Assembly (NCBI GenBank): GCA_018806915.1
Contig: JAGKQI010000090.1
Coordinates: 1,984,001-2,048,000, forward strand
Length of the DNA: 64,000 nucleotides
Reading direction: 5' to 3'
DNA from: Phytophthora colocasiae
Taxonomy: Eukaryota; Oomycota; Peronosporomycetes; Peronosporales; Peronosporaceae
The notes under the pieces were generated by a model. It was not told the origin of the DNA. It saw only the letters and a list, made by a program, of their open reading frames with translations, and made no database searches. Shown here one piece after another: positions 1 to 11,070 of this stretch (positions within the stretch are counted from its first letter, which is position 1; each line of letters begins with the position of its first letter). Both the position numbers and the translations under genes were made by a program.

Positions 1-298
1 CTTTAAGTGCATACATCGGATCGGAAGGAATTGGTTGTTTGGCCTAACGATTCCGTCGAATCTCGCCCCCTCAAGACCCCCGCTATCGGAAGCGGCAAAC
101 AACGGAAAGGAAGGGACTAGATCCCAAATATTGGACCATTGGAAGACCTGGATCAAGGACCAGGCACCCGGATCAAGGCTCGAGGACTCGCCTACGACCG
201 GGATCAAGTACCCCGAGGTGGAGTGAAGAACTTCCACGCTACCTCAAACCCCTGCGTCCCACAAGACCTTCTTCCGACCTTCAAGACATCTTCAGAAG

Positions 299-1315
299 TC
301 ACCTGGAAGAGCGTAACCCGCCTACCGACGGGTACACGAGGTGAATACTACACACAGCTAGATCACGGGTCATCGGGGGACCCCCTCCGTTAGTCGGTGT
401 CTGGGCGCAAGTGGTGATCGGGACCTGCCTTAACGAGATTTTGGCAGATCCGCTCCACCACAGTTCTTCTTGATATGTCCCGGCTGATGGCATCCATAGC
501 AGTTTCTTTCGCCGCGATCTCGGTAGTGTTGCTGGGCTCTCTCTCGGCGCTTTCCATTTTTTTCCACCACTAGAGTCCCCAGAAGTATCTCCACAAGTGT
601 TGTCTTTACTCGCAGCATTAGACCCACTGCGTGATGCATCTCCAGACCCACTGTTGGCTTGCTCGTTTTGGCTGTGAATTGTGCGGTTGGAGGCCGTTTC
701 CCTCCTTTTCCACCTCGTTGGTCTCCTTGGTTCTGGTCTCGGGTGTTCGGCATCCTATCAACTTGAGAGTTCCTGTCTAAGGTGAGGATTATCGCCCTAG
801 CTTCTTCAGGAGTACTTAGTGTCTGCATTCCTCCTTGGAACATCAGCGTCTGTAACTGCTGGTAGTAGTGAAACTGCGAAATCGACCGGATCATTAGATC
901 AACCATCCAAACGTCGCTCAAATCCGGGTCCAACGCCGCTAGCTACTCTCGCAGAGACATCATATATGACAGGTGATTCTCGACATCAGCTCCTGGACGA
1001 CATGACGCAATCTCCAGTTTGTTGCGCAGCGTTCATTGCGTGTACAGCCGTGTCGTGGGATTTTCCTGTCCTTCGAGTCAACTGGTCTTGCCGAGCCAGT
1101 ATGTCGCCAACTACGATACTTTTATCGCAGATAGCATTCATGGGCCATTCGTTCTCCTCGACTTGGTAGCACATGAGATATCGACTCATCTGGCGCTTGT
1201 ACAGTTGCCAGTCCCGCCCATTCCAATTCACAGGACACCCCTCCTGATTCCACTCCACATCCGGAGGTCTTCCTGACGATGCTGAATTCGTTGCCATCCG
1301 AGTCTTTGGGCTCAT
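299..1315 (-). pseudogene. Copia-type LTR retrotransposon Gag remnant
   Basis: Two minus-strand segments make up a decayed Gag. The upstream part (1315-986) has the signature WNGRDWQLYKRQMSRYL, like the start of copia-type Gag polyproteins. The downstream part (933-430) ends in a CCHC zinc knuckle, CYGCHQPGHIKKNC, which in this family binds RNA. The two parts are in different frames, and after the knuckle the frame shifts again and decays towards position 299. No protease, integrase or reverse transcriptase is visible before the window edge. The call rests on the knuckle plus the N-terminal pattern; copia rather than gypsy is an inference. Confidence 0.6.
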
Positions 1316-1474
1316 AACCCTGTTATGAAGTCGCTCTCTTCCTGAACAAAACCTTTATTCAGGGCTTATCCTCTTGACTTCCTCTGTGCTCTCCTGCGCA
1401 GATTCGACTCTGAGGTTGGTAACCAACCTCTCCTTCCTAACATGCACGATAGTCGCTCGCAGCTCCTGTAGATC

Positions 1475-3420
1475 TTGTTCAATCCCCTTCGCAGCTCTCA
1501 CCAGCCTCGGTTGACACTGCATCGTCATTCTCGCTACCAGCAACCTGAAAACGAGCAGAGTTGCAACATACGGGACGCTTCGCAACTCGAAGAAGCCGCT
1601 GTTGGGTTGCAGTTATTGTCGGGTGCATCCGGAGGAGAGCGCGATGCCGAAGCAGACCACGAACTTCCCTGTGACGAACGCAGACCAGCGCGCAGGCGAC
1701 AGCGTGACAATGTGGAGGACGTCAACATTGTGCCGGACAACGAGGGCTCAAGTGTGTTCGAGAGTCTCAGTTCTGATGAGAGCGACTGTTTTGCCTATGA
1801 AGATGCTGATGAATCCATTGTTCAAGGAGATGACGATAGCGACGATGTTATCTCCGACGGCGATGCCGTCGCAATAGATGAGGCGTTCATCGCCTCTCTA
1901 CAGTTGGATAGTGATGAGCCGGATCGCAGCAGCCTACAGCAGCGCCAAGAAGCCTTGCGAGCAATGAAGTGGACGGTCACCTCGTCCTTTGAACTGAAAG
2001 ATGTTCCAGCCTATCCAGGTCTGACTATGGAAGACGCTCAGCCCTGCAGCGAGTTGCGCAAGATCAGTCACTCGCCGCTGCTAACGTTCTTTTATTTCAT
2101 GCCGACCTTGTGGGTGATGATAACCCAGCAGACAAACTTGTATGCGCTTCAGCAAGTTGATAGACGGGCTCAAGCTATCCAACAGCGGCGGGGGAAACAA
2201 GGAGACCGCCGGCAGGAGTCATTGAAGAACATAAAGCGTCGATTGAAGTCCAGTGATGAATACCAGCCTCATGAGATCCTTCAAGTCGTCGGTTTGCTGG
2301 TTGCCCGTATGCTCTGCTCGCAGAAGCTCTTTGCTTCTCACTGGACGTTAGTAGACGGCGCGATCCCTGCGGGAAGTTTTGGGCATTACATGAGTCGCAA
2401 TCGCTGTCAAGACATCATGCGTGATCTTCATTTCGTCGACAACCAGAGCGAACGTACCAGAGACAAGCTGTGGAAGCTGAGACCGGTGATCACTAAGATG
2501 CAGCAACGGATTAGAGAAGGGTGGTCGCTGGGTGCTGTCTTTTCGTTTGATGAAGGAGTATTACCTGCTACGTCCAAGCGAAACACTACCAGAATGTTTA
2601 TGCCTGATAAACCACACTGCTACGGGACAAAGATGTTCATGACGTGTGACTCTTGAACAGCATACTACCACAGGTAACAATGCTTACATTTTTTTATGTC
2701 GTAACTTACACCATCGATGATTCTGACTATGTGCTATGTCGTATCCTACCAGATTCGAAATTTACGCAGGAAAGCGCAATTCGGATAACACTGACAGCAG
2801 CTCATTCGATCACAGGACGGGGGCAGCTGCTGTGGTTCGGAACCTCAACATCGTTCTTGGAGAACAAGTTCGACAGCGATGGCATGCTGTCGTCATCGAC
2901 AGATATTACAGTTCAACTCCACTCGCGATCGAACTGTTGAAGATGAACGTGTACGTAGTGGAACTTTAATGGTCAATCGAGTTGGGGTGGACAAGAATCT
3001 CAAAGTAAAGAGTGCAACGCGGCCTGCTAGTATTCCTCGGGGCACTTTCACCTTCTCGCGTTCGGTTGCTGTGCCTGCAATGGTTGCTTTCCACTGGTGG
3101 GATCGCGAACCAGTTTATTACCTGTGTACCGGGGCTGTGATAAAGGCGTCAACGATTGAGCGAAAGGTGAAGCAGGTTGGAGCTATTACGGTGCCTTGCC
3201 CATCAGCCGTAAACAACTACCAAGGTTGGATGGGCGGAGTTGATGTACATGATCAACTCCGCCTCCAAGCCTACTTCAAAACGACGAGACAACAGCGGCT
3301 GCATCACGCAACCGAAAGCAGTGTGGCTTCTTGAGCACCCTCATCATCCGCAATTACCGCTTCTTTCTGCCGCGGGAAAGACGGCACACTTGCTCCAACA
3401 CGTCAACCGCAGTTAGTTGA
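1475..3420 (+). pseudogene. piggyBac-like transposase, decayed
   Basis: A DDE/DDD cut-and-paste transposase of the piggyBac (PGBD) family. It has an acidic N-terminal region (about 1690-1930) followed by the catalytic core. The three expected acidic positions are visible as SFDEGVLP, VVIDRYYSS and GGVDVHDQLR. A probable GT-AG intron lies at 2674-2752; splicing it joins YYHR to FEIYAGK in the family order. Damage: an in-frame TGA just before the intron, a 1-bp frameshift near 2955, and another near 3330, after which a C-terminal stretch STLIIRNYRFF can be read in a third frame. The first in-frame ATG is far inside the protein, so the true start is unclear. TTAA-flanked ends were not located. 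It may be related to the TTAA-flanked non-autonomous element at 62739-63662. Confidence 0.85.
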
Positions 3421-4300
3421 GGCCCAACAAACATCGCCCAAGCCTTGAAATGGCTGTAACCACCACCCATCTCAACTCAAATACAGCAGTTGAGGTAACT
3501 GGGTCCTAGCTCAAACCTATCCATGTTTGAGTTGACATACAACCGAACTGACGCTGAAACACGCACGAAAAACAGACTCCGAAAGTTCTCTAATAGTTGT
3601 GAAGCACCATCGACAGCAGCCGAGTGTGCTCGTCGGATTGACCTCTGACCTTTTTTGTTTAGCATGATGTTATACTATACGAAAAGCTCTCAATTATATT
3701 ATTTTATATTATATTATATTAATGAAGTACTACTTGATATTACTAAATTAATACCGGTCCGAAACGCATGGTTTCATTCAGTTACAAGACAAAACTACTA
3801 CCATGAAACATGGTTACTATCGATTACTGGTGGTGGCAGTACTACGTTGTCGTGCAACAGGTAATAAGTTGATTAACTGGTTACTTGACTATTCTCATCA
3901 CTGGAAAGTAAGTCCCCGGAGGGACTCGAACGCCTGCCAAGTGCGTAGCTTGTGGTGCGTACACCAGTGGACCACCAGGAGGCCCCTATTGTCGTGCTAC
4001 AGTAAACTGACGTGTCATGACAAGTTAAGGTCCTTACCGTCATTGCACATTCTCCAACAATAGCAACACCACAATAGAAAATTATATGCCTGCGTAACCG
4101 GAATACCTTACACGTTCCGTCAATGAGATTTTGACGACAGCCAGTGTCCACACACGAGACAGGCGGGTTTCATCAACGATGATGTTGAGGAATCCGTAGT
4201 ACGAACTGGTTACAGCTTTTCATATATTTTATTGGCTCAAATTTACACATCTGGTATAAACAAAACTAAATATCCTCCCTCGCTCTAACGCCGCTGCAAT
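3421..4300. other. Non-coding stretch upstream of Crypton
   Basis: No convincing gene. It contains an AT-rich simple tract around 3690-3725 and a tRNA-derived repeat at 3903-3988. The last part before 4301 presumably contains the Crypton 5' region. Confidence 0.5.
3903..3988 (-). repeat. tRNA-derived SINE-like fragment
   Basis: Read on the minus strand, this has a box-A-like TGGTCCACTGG and a box-B-like CGTTCGAGTCC (10 of 11 to the consensus), spaced as in a tRNA promoter. The acceptor and T stems do not pair well, so a working tRNA is unlikely. A shortened version missing the middle (AAGTCCCTGGAGGG joined to CCAGGAGGCC) occurs in the units of the tandem array downstream, which suggests a dispersed repeat. 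Confidence 0.4.
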
Positions 4301-6031
4301 ATGGCCAACAAAGGCACTCATTCGCTTGGAGGTCAATTGCAGAGTCATCATCAGTCTACGATAGCCTTCGCTACACCAGTGCCAGGCAATCTAAGCATCG
4401 ACCAAGTACGAAACGCTTGTACAGCCCCCAACACGAAGAAAGCATACCAAAGTTATATCAAGGGTCTCTCGCAATGGATTCGCGCAACGCAAGATGCCCC
4501 AGATGATTTTTTCGAGGAGGACGGTAGCCTGGATCTGTCTATCGTTTTGCCATCCCATTTCGAGCAGTTTCTGATGGATAAGATGAACGCTGGTACCATT
4601 AAGGTCTCAACACTTAGTGGGTATCGGAGCGCTGTCAAAGATGTATACAGACAGAAGCGAATTGATCTTCCGACTGAGTATAATAATGATCTCAAAACGA
4701 CTGTCACAGGGTTAAAGAGAGTGGAGGCTGAAAATGATCAAGCGGGACGTGAACGTAGGCCAGACAAGGAGCCATTGACGTTTTCAGTGTACATGCAACT
4801 TGCAGAACGAACGCTTGCACTTCAGGACAATGGGTTTGCTCATCTCTTTCTTTTGTCCCAGTGGAACTTGATGTGTCGATCAGTTTCGGTGGAAACTTCA
4901 CATTTCACATCTGCTGATGATAGTGTTGGATGCGTGCTGCATAAGACAAAGACGAATCAAGAAGGAAGTGGGCCCAAGGACCCCCGCCATATATACGCCA
5001 ACCCCGAGAATCCATCTTGCTGCTGGGTGCTTGGTCTCGGAGTATACTTTGCGTCAAACCCATTACTACCTCCTGGAAAGCTTTTCCCGGGCTCTAACCA
5101 GAAGTCACGTTTTGGCAAGGTAATTGGTCAAATGTTGGAGGACATCACTGGGCAGAAAATATTCGGGACACATTCGATCCGAAAGGGCGTCGCAACTTTC
5201 GCTAGCAGCGGGAGTACTGGTGGTCCATCAATTGTGAGTGTGTGCTTGAGGTGCGGATGGTCTTTGGGTGGTGTTCAGGACCGTTATTTCCGTTTGAAGC
5301 TGCAGGGGATCAATATTTGGGTCGTGTTGTGGCTGGACTGCCACAGAACAATTCGAAGTTTGCTACGTTGCCACCTCACTTTGCTGATAACAGGGATGAT
5401 TTCATTTTGGATTGTACCGCTCAAATGTTTCCTTCAATGGTTGGTGATGCACATATCGGTTCAGTATTGCATCTCTGTCTGGCTTCCTTAGCACAACATG
5501 CTGAGTATTTACGCAGAAATGTCTCGCAAAAGCATCCACTGCTGTCTTCTTACATTTTCCGATGTCCCGACATTATGGTAAAACTTCAGAGTATGCTAAG
5601 CACAAGTGAGAACACATGGATGCGAGCGACCGGGATTCCTCCTCATGTGGAGCTCTTTCAGCAACATGTTGAAACGCGTGCTGCATTACGGCAGCTACCA
5701 GAAGTACTGCTAGATGGTGTGTCGAAGTTACTGGAGGAGCGGTGCATGGATCAGCGTATTACACGGGAATCATTAGGAGTGACGATACGTACATTGTTGG
5801 AAGAGGCAGGGATGCTGCGATCGCCCAATACAAACAGTCAAGACACTACACCTCATCGTTCAGGCAATATTGCTTATCACTGGTCTTCCGATGGTCGATT
5901 TCATAGAATGCCTGAAGGCTTCGAGTTTCCCCAACTTGATGCACTAGGAGTATGGCGGTTGTGGTGGCTAGGTAATCAAGCGTCGGGCTTTCCTCCGTTT
6001 CGAAGTTTACACAGCTCAGACTTTGCTACTA

Positions 6032-7047
6032 ACGTAGAATACCGAATAGTACGCGGCGTTCTATTGTTATTAAACGCCCTCTTCAACCAACTAGGGCGTT
6101 GTATTTGATGGGCGTTCAATTCGTACCTCTATTCGATTCCGCATTGTTGAGTACAATAAAAACAACGAACAATGAATTTACCATCAACGCCAGCAAATGG
6201 ATTTAGTGTTATGTTCTTCGAGAGCTACTCATCGATGCAGATCTCATCGAGCGCGTCCAGCAGCTCGCTGGAGCTGTCGCCGCCATTGTCACTGTCGCTG
6301 TTGTCATTGAGTGTGGCCCAGGCCACTCGAAATTGTGAACCGTAGACGTCATGCTTACTGATGGACCAGTCGTTTGGATCGTCAATGAACCCGCACTTTC
6401 CAATGCTCTTTTGCACGACGTTGTCAGGGACCTGGCGCCATGCATTCGACACCCACGAAACCACTGTCTCCAAGGGGGGAGGGCGTGGGTTTCCGGCCCG
6501 GGTATAGCTCACTTGGCCTGAACATTTCCACTGGTCGATGAGCACCGACATGTGATCCTTAAACGACTTGAAAATGCCCACGTCACCAGCCTGAAGACAA
6601 GGAGTTAGGCCGCCAGGAATAACGGCCATCTTGATGCCTTTTCCTCGCAACGCTTTTTCACTTCTTCGCCAATATGCGCTCTCATGGAATCTCAAACAAC
6701 CTACTGGCCTGTTGTTTGAGTAACTTGCGGGAATCGCTTGTTTTTTTATGCTGCTTTCGTCTAGCTGGCATCTTGGCGAATGATGCAAAACAAACATGCT
6801 GCTCGCGTTGTCCGGGGAGGATTCACGGGTGAATGAGCATTGTCAGACTTGTTACAGCTGCAGAGAACTGGAATTCTGCCGCAACGTAAGTCAAACTGCC
6901 GAGAAAATCAGCTTTGTTGACTACAGTGTTCAATTAAGAGGGCGTTCAATTTGAGCGCGTTCTATTCTTTGTATAACGCCCTCGGAGACCGCGTTCAATT
7001 CGTAGGGCGTTGTATTACTTTACCGCGTACTATTCGGTATTCTACGT
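6032..7047. mobile_element. pogo-like DNA transposon, deletion derivative 1
   Basis: Perfect 25-bp terminal inverted repeats begin ACGTAGAATACCGAATAGTA and are flanked on both sides by TA (6030-6031 and 7048-7049), the target duplication of the Tc1/mariner/pogo superfamily. Inner ends carry repeated AACGCCC/GGGCGTT motifs. Inside, on the minus strand, is only the C-terminal half of a DDE transposase. A second copy with the same termini lies at 57140-58182. Confidence 0.9.
6225..6797 (-). pseudogene. pogo-family DDE transposase, C-terminal part
   Basis: The segment KMAVIPGGLTPCLQAGDVG followed by IFKSFKDHM matches the pattern around the last catalytic region of pogo/Tigger/CENP-B-type transposases (PGG.TP.LQ..D...NK.FK). 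It ends in an acidic tail ELLDALDEICIDE. The N-terminal DNA-binding part is missing: reading back from the fragment leads almost at once to the first codons (MPARRK) of the original gene, so an internal deletion joined the start to the C-terminal half. Not functional as it stands. Confidence 0.8.
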
Positions 7048-7257
7048 TAGTAGCCGCAAGATGTTTTCCGAGTGGTCCGTGCTGGTTAGGCATGTAACGA
7101 CTGCCATCGAGACCAGCACAGGCACCAAGATGCAGCACCCAAAGACCCAAGAGGAAGCTGATTCCCTATACAAACTCGGAATGTCGAACATTCTACTGAA
7201 GCCATCCAGCCATCCGCACAAGCAGCGACCGGAGCGAGCTGTTACTACCTTGCGTCG

Positions 7258-7389
7258 GAACGGGCTTAATTTGGAGTACCTTCGAATGAATCGAGAGTGG
7301 GTTCACAAAAAGGATGAAACGAGAGCGAGAATGAATGTCGAAAGATGAACCGGGAGTTGAAGCTACAAACGGATTATATCTGAGGATGT
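7258..7389 (+). repeat. MULE left terminal inverted repeat
   Basis: Matches the reverse complement of 10522-10655 over about 130 bp with scattered substitutions, mostly in the outermost 20 bp. It ends internally at a shared GGATGT. Confidence 0.85.
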
Positions 7390-7576
7390 TTTGTGTTGGG
7401 TTGGGTTATTGAGCATAACGTACGTGAGAGAAGAACATTTGAAGATGGATAATGCTGTAGTGACTAGTGAAGACAACGTTAACGTTATTTTAGCGGTCAA
7501 AAAATAAATATGCAGGTTGTAGTTCAACGCCCGCTTAACCTACTTCTAGCCTGCTTTCATTGCGTGGACTGGAACG

Positions 7577-10337
7577 CTAATACGTCACGACTCCTGCGAT
7601 ATCAACGCCATGAGTGTACGCAAGGTTGGTGCACTCAGCAAGTTCTTGGCACTCCAGTTTGAGCTGCTCGTCGTTCGAGAATTTAACGACCCAGAAGTAT
7701 ACCCCTTCTTTATCGCCCCATGCCGGCACCTTTCCAAGCAAAAATTGCTCCTGCTCTGAGCCATCACTGTCATGTAACTTGAATCCTCGCAAAATGTTCC
7801 AGTGAAGCGGCTTTGCTGGAAGCTTTAGGAAGTCCTTAATGAGTACATCCACAGAGAACCTGTGAATATTGTCACCTCCTCGAGTTAGTGCCTTCGGTTG
7901 CTTCCGCTGTCCGCCACTCAGCTTCCGCGTTGGCAACGAATTTAGAATGCTGTCGATGGTAATGTCCCCAATCAACGTCATAGCAGCTATCACGTGAGAA
8001 CACTGCCACCCTGTATGTGAGAACATCGCGCAGTCGCAAGCATACTTCTCTCGAATAGCAATAATCTATCAAAAAGGCATGCAAGTAAGAATATAGAAAC
8101 ACAAAAACGTCATGACCTTCATACCTGTGCGTCGAGTATTGTGGGTGCTGCACACATTCCCGAGATGGAGTCAGGTTTGAGCATAATGACTTGGTGGATG
8201 GACAGACACTGGAGTTCTGCATTTAATACTGTCGTTTTCTTTGGCATTTTCCCCTTTAAGGAATTCCGGTATCTGGACACGAATCGACAGAGTAGGAGGT
8301 TAGACATTCGACGTGTAATGTTGATCAAACACTGCTACTGCGTACTTCGTTGCTCTATCACGGTTAAGTGGCGTGCTGTGGATATTCCGCACAGATACGA
8401 CAAACTTGCTGGCATTGAAGAGTATGGCCTTCGCGCAGCGAGTTCGAACGTCTTTGATCAAGTAGTAGTTACCTTTGTCGCTTAAAAGCGTTTGGACTTC
8501 ACGACAACTTCACTAACCAGTGGACCTGGATCACAAAACAGTAGAGTTTACGATAGCTAGTTGATAATCTCTTCAAGTACAGAATGACTTACCTTCACCG
8601 AAGTGGCGAATAATCGACGCTGTTGGCTGGATTTCCTGGTGACGTAGAATGCGCGGAATAGAGTCATTTAAGACAACCGCCGTGCTGACCCTCAAGTTTA
8701 ACACACACGCTTGCTTGATCACACTATGATGAGCCTCCAATGCGTTTTGCGACGGTGTAATTCCAGGTTTTGCAGCAGCATAATACCAATTACCCCAGGT
8801 TTCTCCTAGATAGTATCCTTGGAACCACTCCACGTATTCAGTTTCGCCCTCATCACACCAGTACTTCACGAACAGCTCAGACAATGAGTTGAATTGCTTT
8901 TGTGAGCGCGTCTTATTCAGGTACTGCAAGTCGGGGAGAATATTATCCTCGTAAAACGAAGCGTTGGACAACAGCTTCGTCTTTTCCCTGCTCTTGCGCA
9001 CTAGATGAGGGTAGCAGTTCAGGAGCTTGATGTCTGGCCATACGTCTTGAAATGCATTGGCAATGCATTGAGCTCTGTCGAGGCTTCCAAATGAAAGCTT
9101 CAACTCGACATCCAAGAATATTTGCGCTTACTTACAAGCAGAGCGGAACATGGCAGAGTATGCAACTTGGTGCTCAGTTTTGACAAACAAACATGTACAT
9201 CCAAGGAATGAATGTCTTCGAGTACACGTTTCGCTTGTAGTGCGTCGTGTACGTGCCAAAATCCACGAGCGTCCAGCCGCCTAAAAAAAGATGTTAGTAT
9301 TCAAGTAGAGCAATATACACATCAAACGAACCGAAGTGGAGTTTGTACGTGCCGTCAGTGGCTCCGAGTATGCCGTCGCTTTCTTGGACCATGACAGATC
9401 GAAATAAATTTCGAAAACATTGGTGGGATGTTAAAACGATACCAAAGCACTTTGCAGGCTGCTCATTTTGATCGACAACATCGTGCTCAAACACGTCCAG
9501 GACAATGAGCCCGTGCTTAAACTCGGTGTCTTTTCTGTCAAAGTCGAGAATTTCCTCAGACGAGCCGGGTTGCGCATCATTATCAGTGCGACCAAGAAAA
9601 ACAGAGCGTGTAGTGCACATTCGCTCGTTACTCCACTCCAGCAACCTTACAATGTTGTGAATCTCCCACCAATCTATAATCGGCAGACATTCAACCCGTG
9701 AGTTTTCTGTTAACACGTCACATATTGGCAGAAGAAAACTTACGCTTTTGCTTCTTCCGAAGGGCCGATTTTCGGTTTTTTTTAACTGGATATACGAGGG
9801 GATGATCTGTAGCCGCCTTGGATTATCGGCATAACGTTGTAGGAGTATCTTTCGAGTCTTTTTGGGGCCACTGCCGTACAGAAGTGAGTCAACTACCTTT
9901 CTGATAGCACCATGGATACCGCGGCGCCGAGGCAAGGAATTGTCAGCATGGCTTACGGTACCATCGGATGTAATTTGACTCTCTTGACGAGAGGCCGATT
10001 TCGTATTGGTCTCATCCTGGATGACATGTTCACCTCTCATCTCCAGTGTATACGTAGTGTTTCCATGTTCATCTTTGGACGGAGATAGTCGGAGGGAGTT
10101 CGATCACCCCAGATGTGAAAAGCACCGATAGGCACGAACCGAATTACCGTGGTTGTAGATTTGCTTGTAGAAAATCGACTCATCCAGCATGTCAATTCCT
10201 ATTGTGGCTTCCTCCAGGCTGTTGAACTCTCCAACTACCAAAAAGTCTCTCCTTGCCACGTTTACTGACGTGACACTCTCCTCATCGGAAGAAGGTGCAA
10301 AGTCGCTTGCTTCGTCGCTATTGCTGTCGATAGCCAT
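7577..10337 (-). pseudogene. MULE transposase with SWIM zinc finger, two stop codons
   Basis: The gene runs from an acidic N-terminus (MAIDSNSDEASDFAPSSDEE) through a FLYWCH/FAR1-like segment (YRCFSHLG), the MULE catalytic core (DGTYKLHFG as first Asp region, FGSLDRAQCIANAF as second, NALEAHHSVIKQ as Glu region) to a C-terminal SWIM finger (CDC...FSHTGWQCSHV). Introns are recognisable: one from about 9342 to 9274 has a TACTAAC branch site and a T-rich acceptor and joins KLHFG to GWTLVDFGTY; others start at GTAAGT near 8594 and at GTATGA near 8126. Two in-frame stops break it: TGA at 10104-10106 and TAA near 9130. Otherwise the frame is preserved, so decay looks recent. Confidence 0.85.
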
Positions 10338-10521
10338 GTTGGCCTCGAGCGTGAATTCTAGAATGAAAGAAACCAGACCAGGGCAGCGTTCTCTTTCTAC
10401 ATGTCTTAAAATAGTCTATTCCGTTGCATATTCATATGGAATAAGATTATCTACTATCAATGGATCGATGTTACCAAGTGAAATTTGTACAGCACAGCAT
10501 ATTATACATGTATGTAGGTAC

Positions 10522-10655
10522 ACATCCTCAGATATAATACGTTTGTAGCTTCAACTCCCAGTTCATCTTTCGACATTCATTCTCACTCTCGTTTCATCCT
10601 TTTCGTGAACCCACTCTCGATTCATCCAAAGGTACTCAAAATTAAGCCGCGACCC
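10522..10655 (-). repeat. MULE right terminal inverted repeat
   Basis: Inverted partner of 7258-7389, followed immediately by the 9-bp target duplication. Confidence 0.85.
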
Positions 10656-10746
10656 CTTGCGTCGAATCCGCCAAGCATTGCATGATGCTAACCCACAGGC
10701 TCAATCAGTTCCTTTTCATCACAGAAAGCGAGCCAAAAAGGGGTAA

Positions 10747-11070
10747 ACAGTTAGTGTTAACACTCAACCAAAAGATCATGACTTTCACTTTGCTGTTTGT
10801 ACCGTTGATCCGAGGCGTGTTGTGGGACATCCTGTTGTAGTGCCGTACCAAGTGTCTCCCAAGTGCTTTCTTTTAGCCAATCAGCATCAGTTACTTCATT
10901 GTCTGACGAATTGGTTACGGGAGCTCTACACAAGTCATTGACGCTGAATACAAGGAAGGAAATTGAAGTTTGAATAACTGGTTATTCCTGGTTGCTACTT
11001 GGCTTGACTATTGAATTCTGAAGATTTGATTGTGATTGTGAATTGTTTGAATGGGATATTGAATTTTCGA
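10747..11070. other. Spacer between Crypton and tandem array
   Basis: No gene seen. It contains one short stretch (TTGACGCTGAATACAAG near 10937) that also occurs in each unit of the following array, so the array's source sequence may have extended leftwards. Confidence 0.4.

Larger units (their letters stand above)
7258..10655. mobile_element. MULE (Mutator-like element) inserted in Crypton
   Basis: Bounded by a perfect 9-bp direct repeat CTTGCGTCG (7249-7257 and 10656-10664), the target-duplication length typical of Mutator-like elements. The ends carry long terminal inverted repeats (7258-7389 and 10522-10655) that are about 90% alike by eye. It encodes one minus-strand transposase gene with a SWIM finger. 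Length 3398 bp. Some small ORFs at the left end are TIR sequence rather than Crypton coding. Confidence 0.88.
4301..10746 (+). pseudogene. Crypton tyrosine-recombinase transposon, interrupted twice
   Basis: A Crypton element (probably the stramenopile CryptonS group) encoding a tyrosine recombinase that would move DNA as a circle. The ATG is at 4301. The core shows an Arg in WNLMCRSVS, the H-x-x-R motif in THSIRKG and the nucleophile Tyr in GVQDRYFR. A 1-bp deletion directly after that Tyr (near 5290) shifts the frame; the rest continues in the frame read from 5242. The C-terminal domain (YHWSSDGRF... LWWLGNQASGFPPFR) is cut by a pogo-like element at 6032-7047, resumes at 7048 as SSRKMFSEWS, is cut again by a MULE at 7258-10655, and finishes at 10665-10746 with a basic tail HHRKRAKKG and TAA. 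Both insertions sit between target duplications that keep the frame. The order matches the second Crypton at 50467. Confidence 0.85.

Noticed and set aside
3903..3988. Functional tRNA gene
   Set aside because: Promoter boxes are present but the acceptor and T stems do not pair.
7010..7348. Separate 112-residue gene
   Set aside because: It is an accidental frame made of pogo TIR, a Crypton segment and the MULE TIR.
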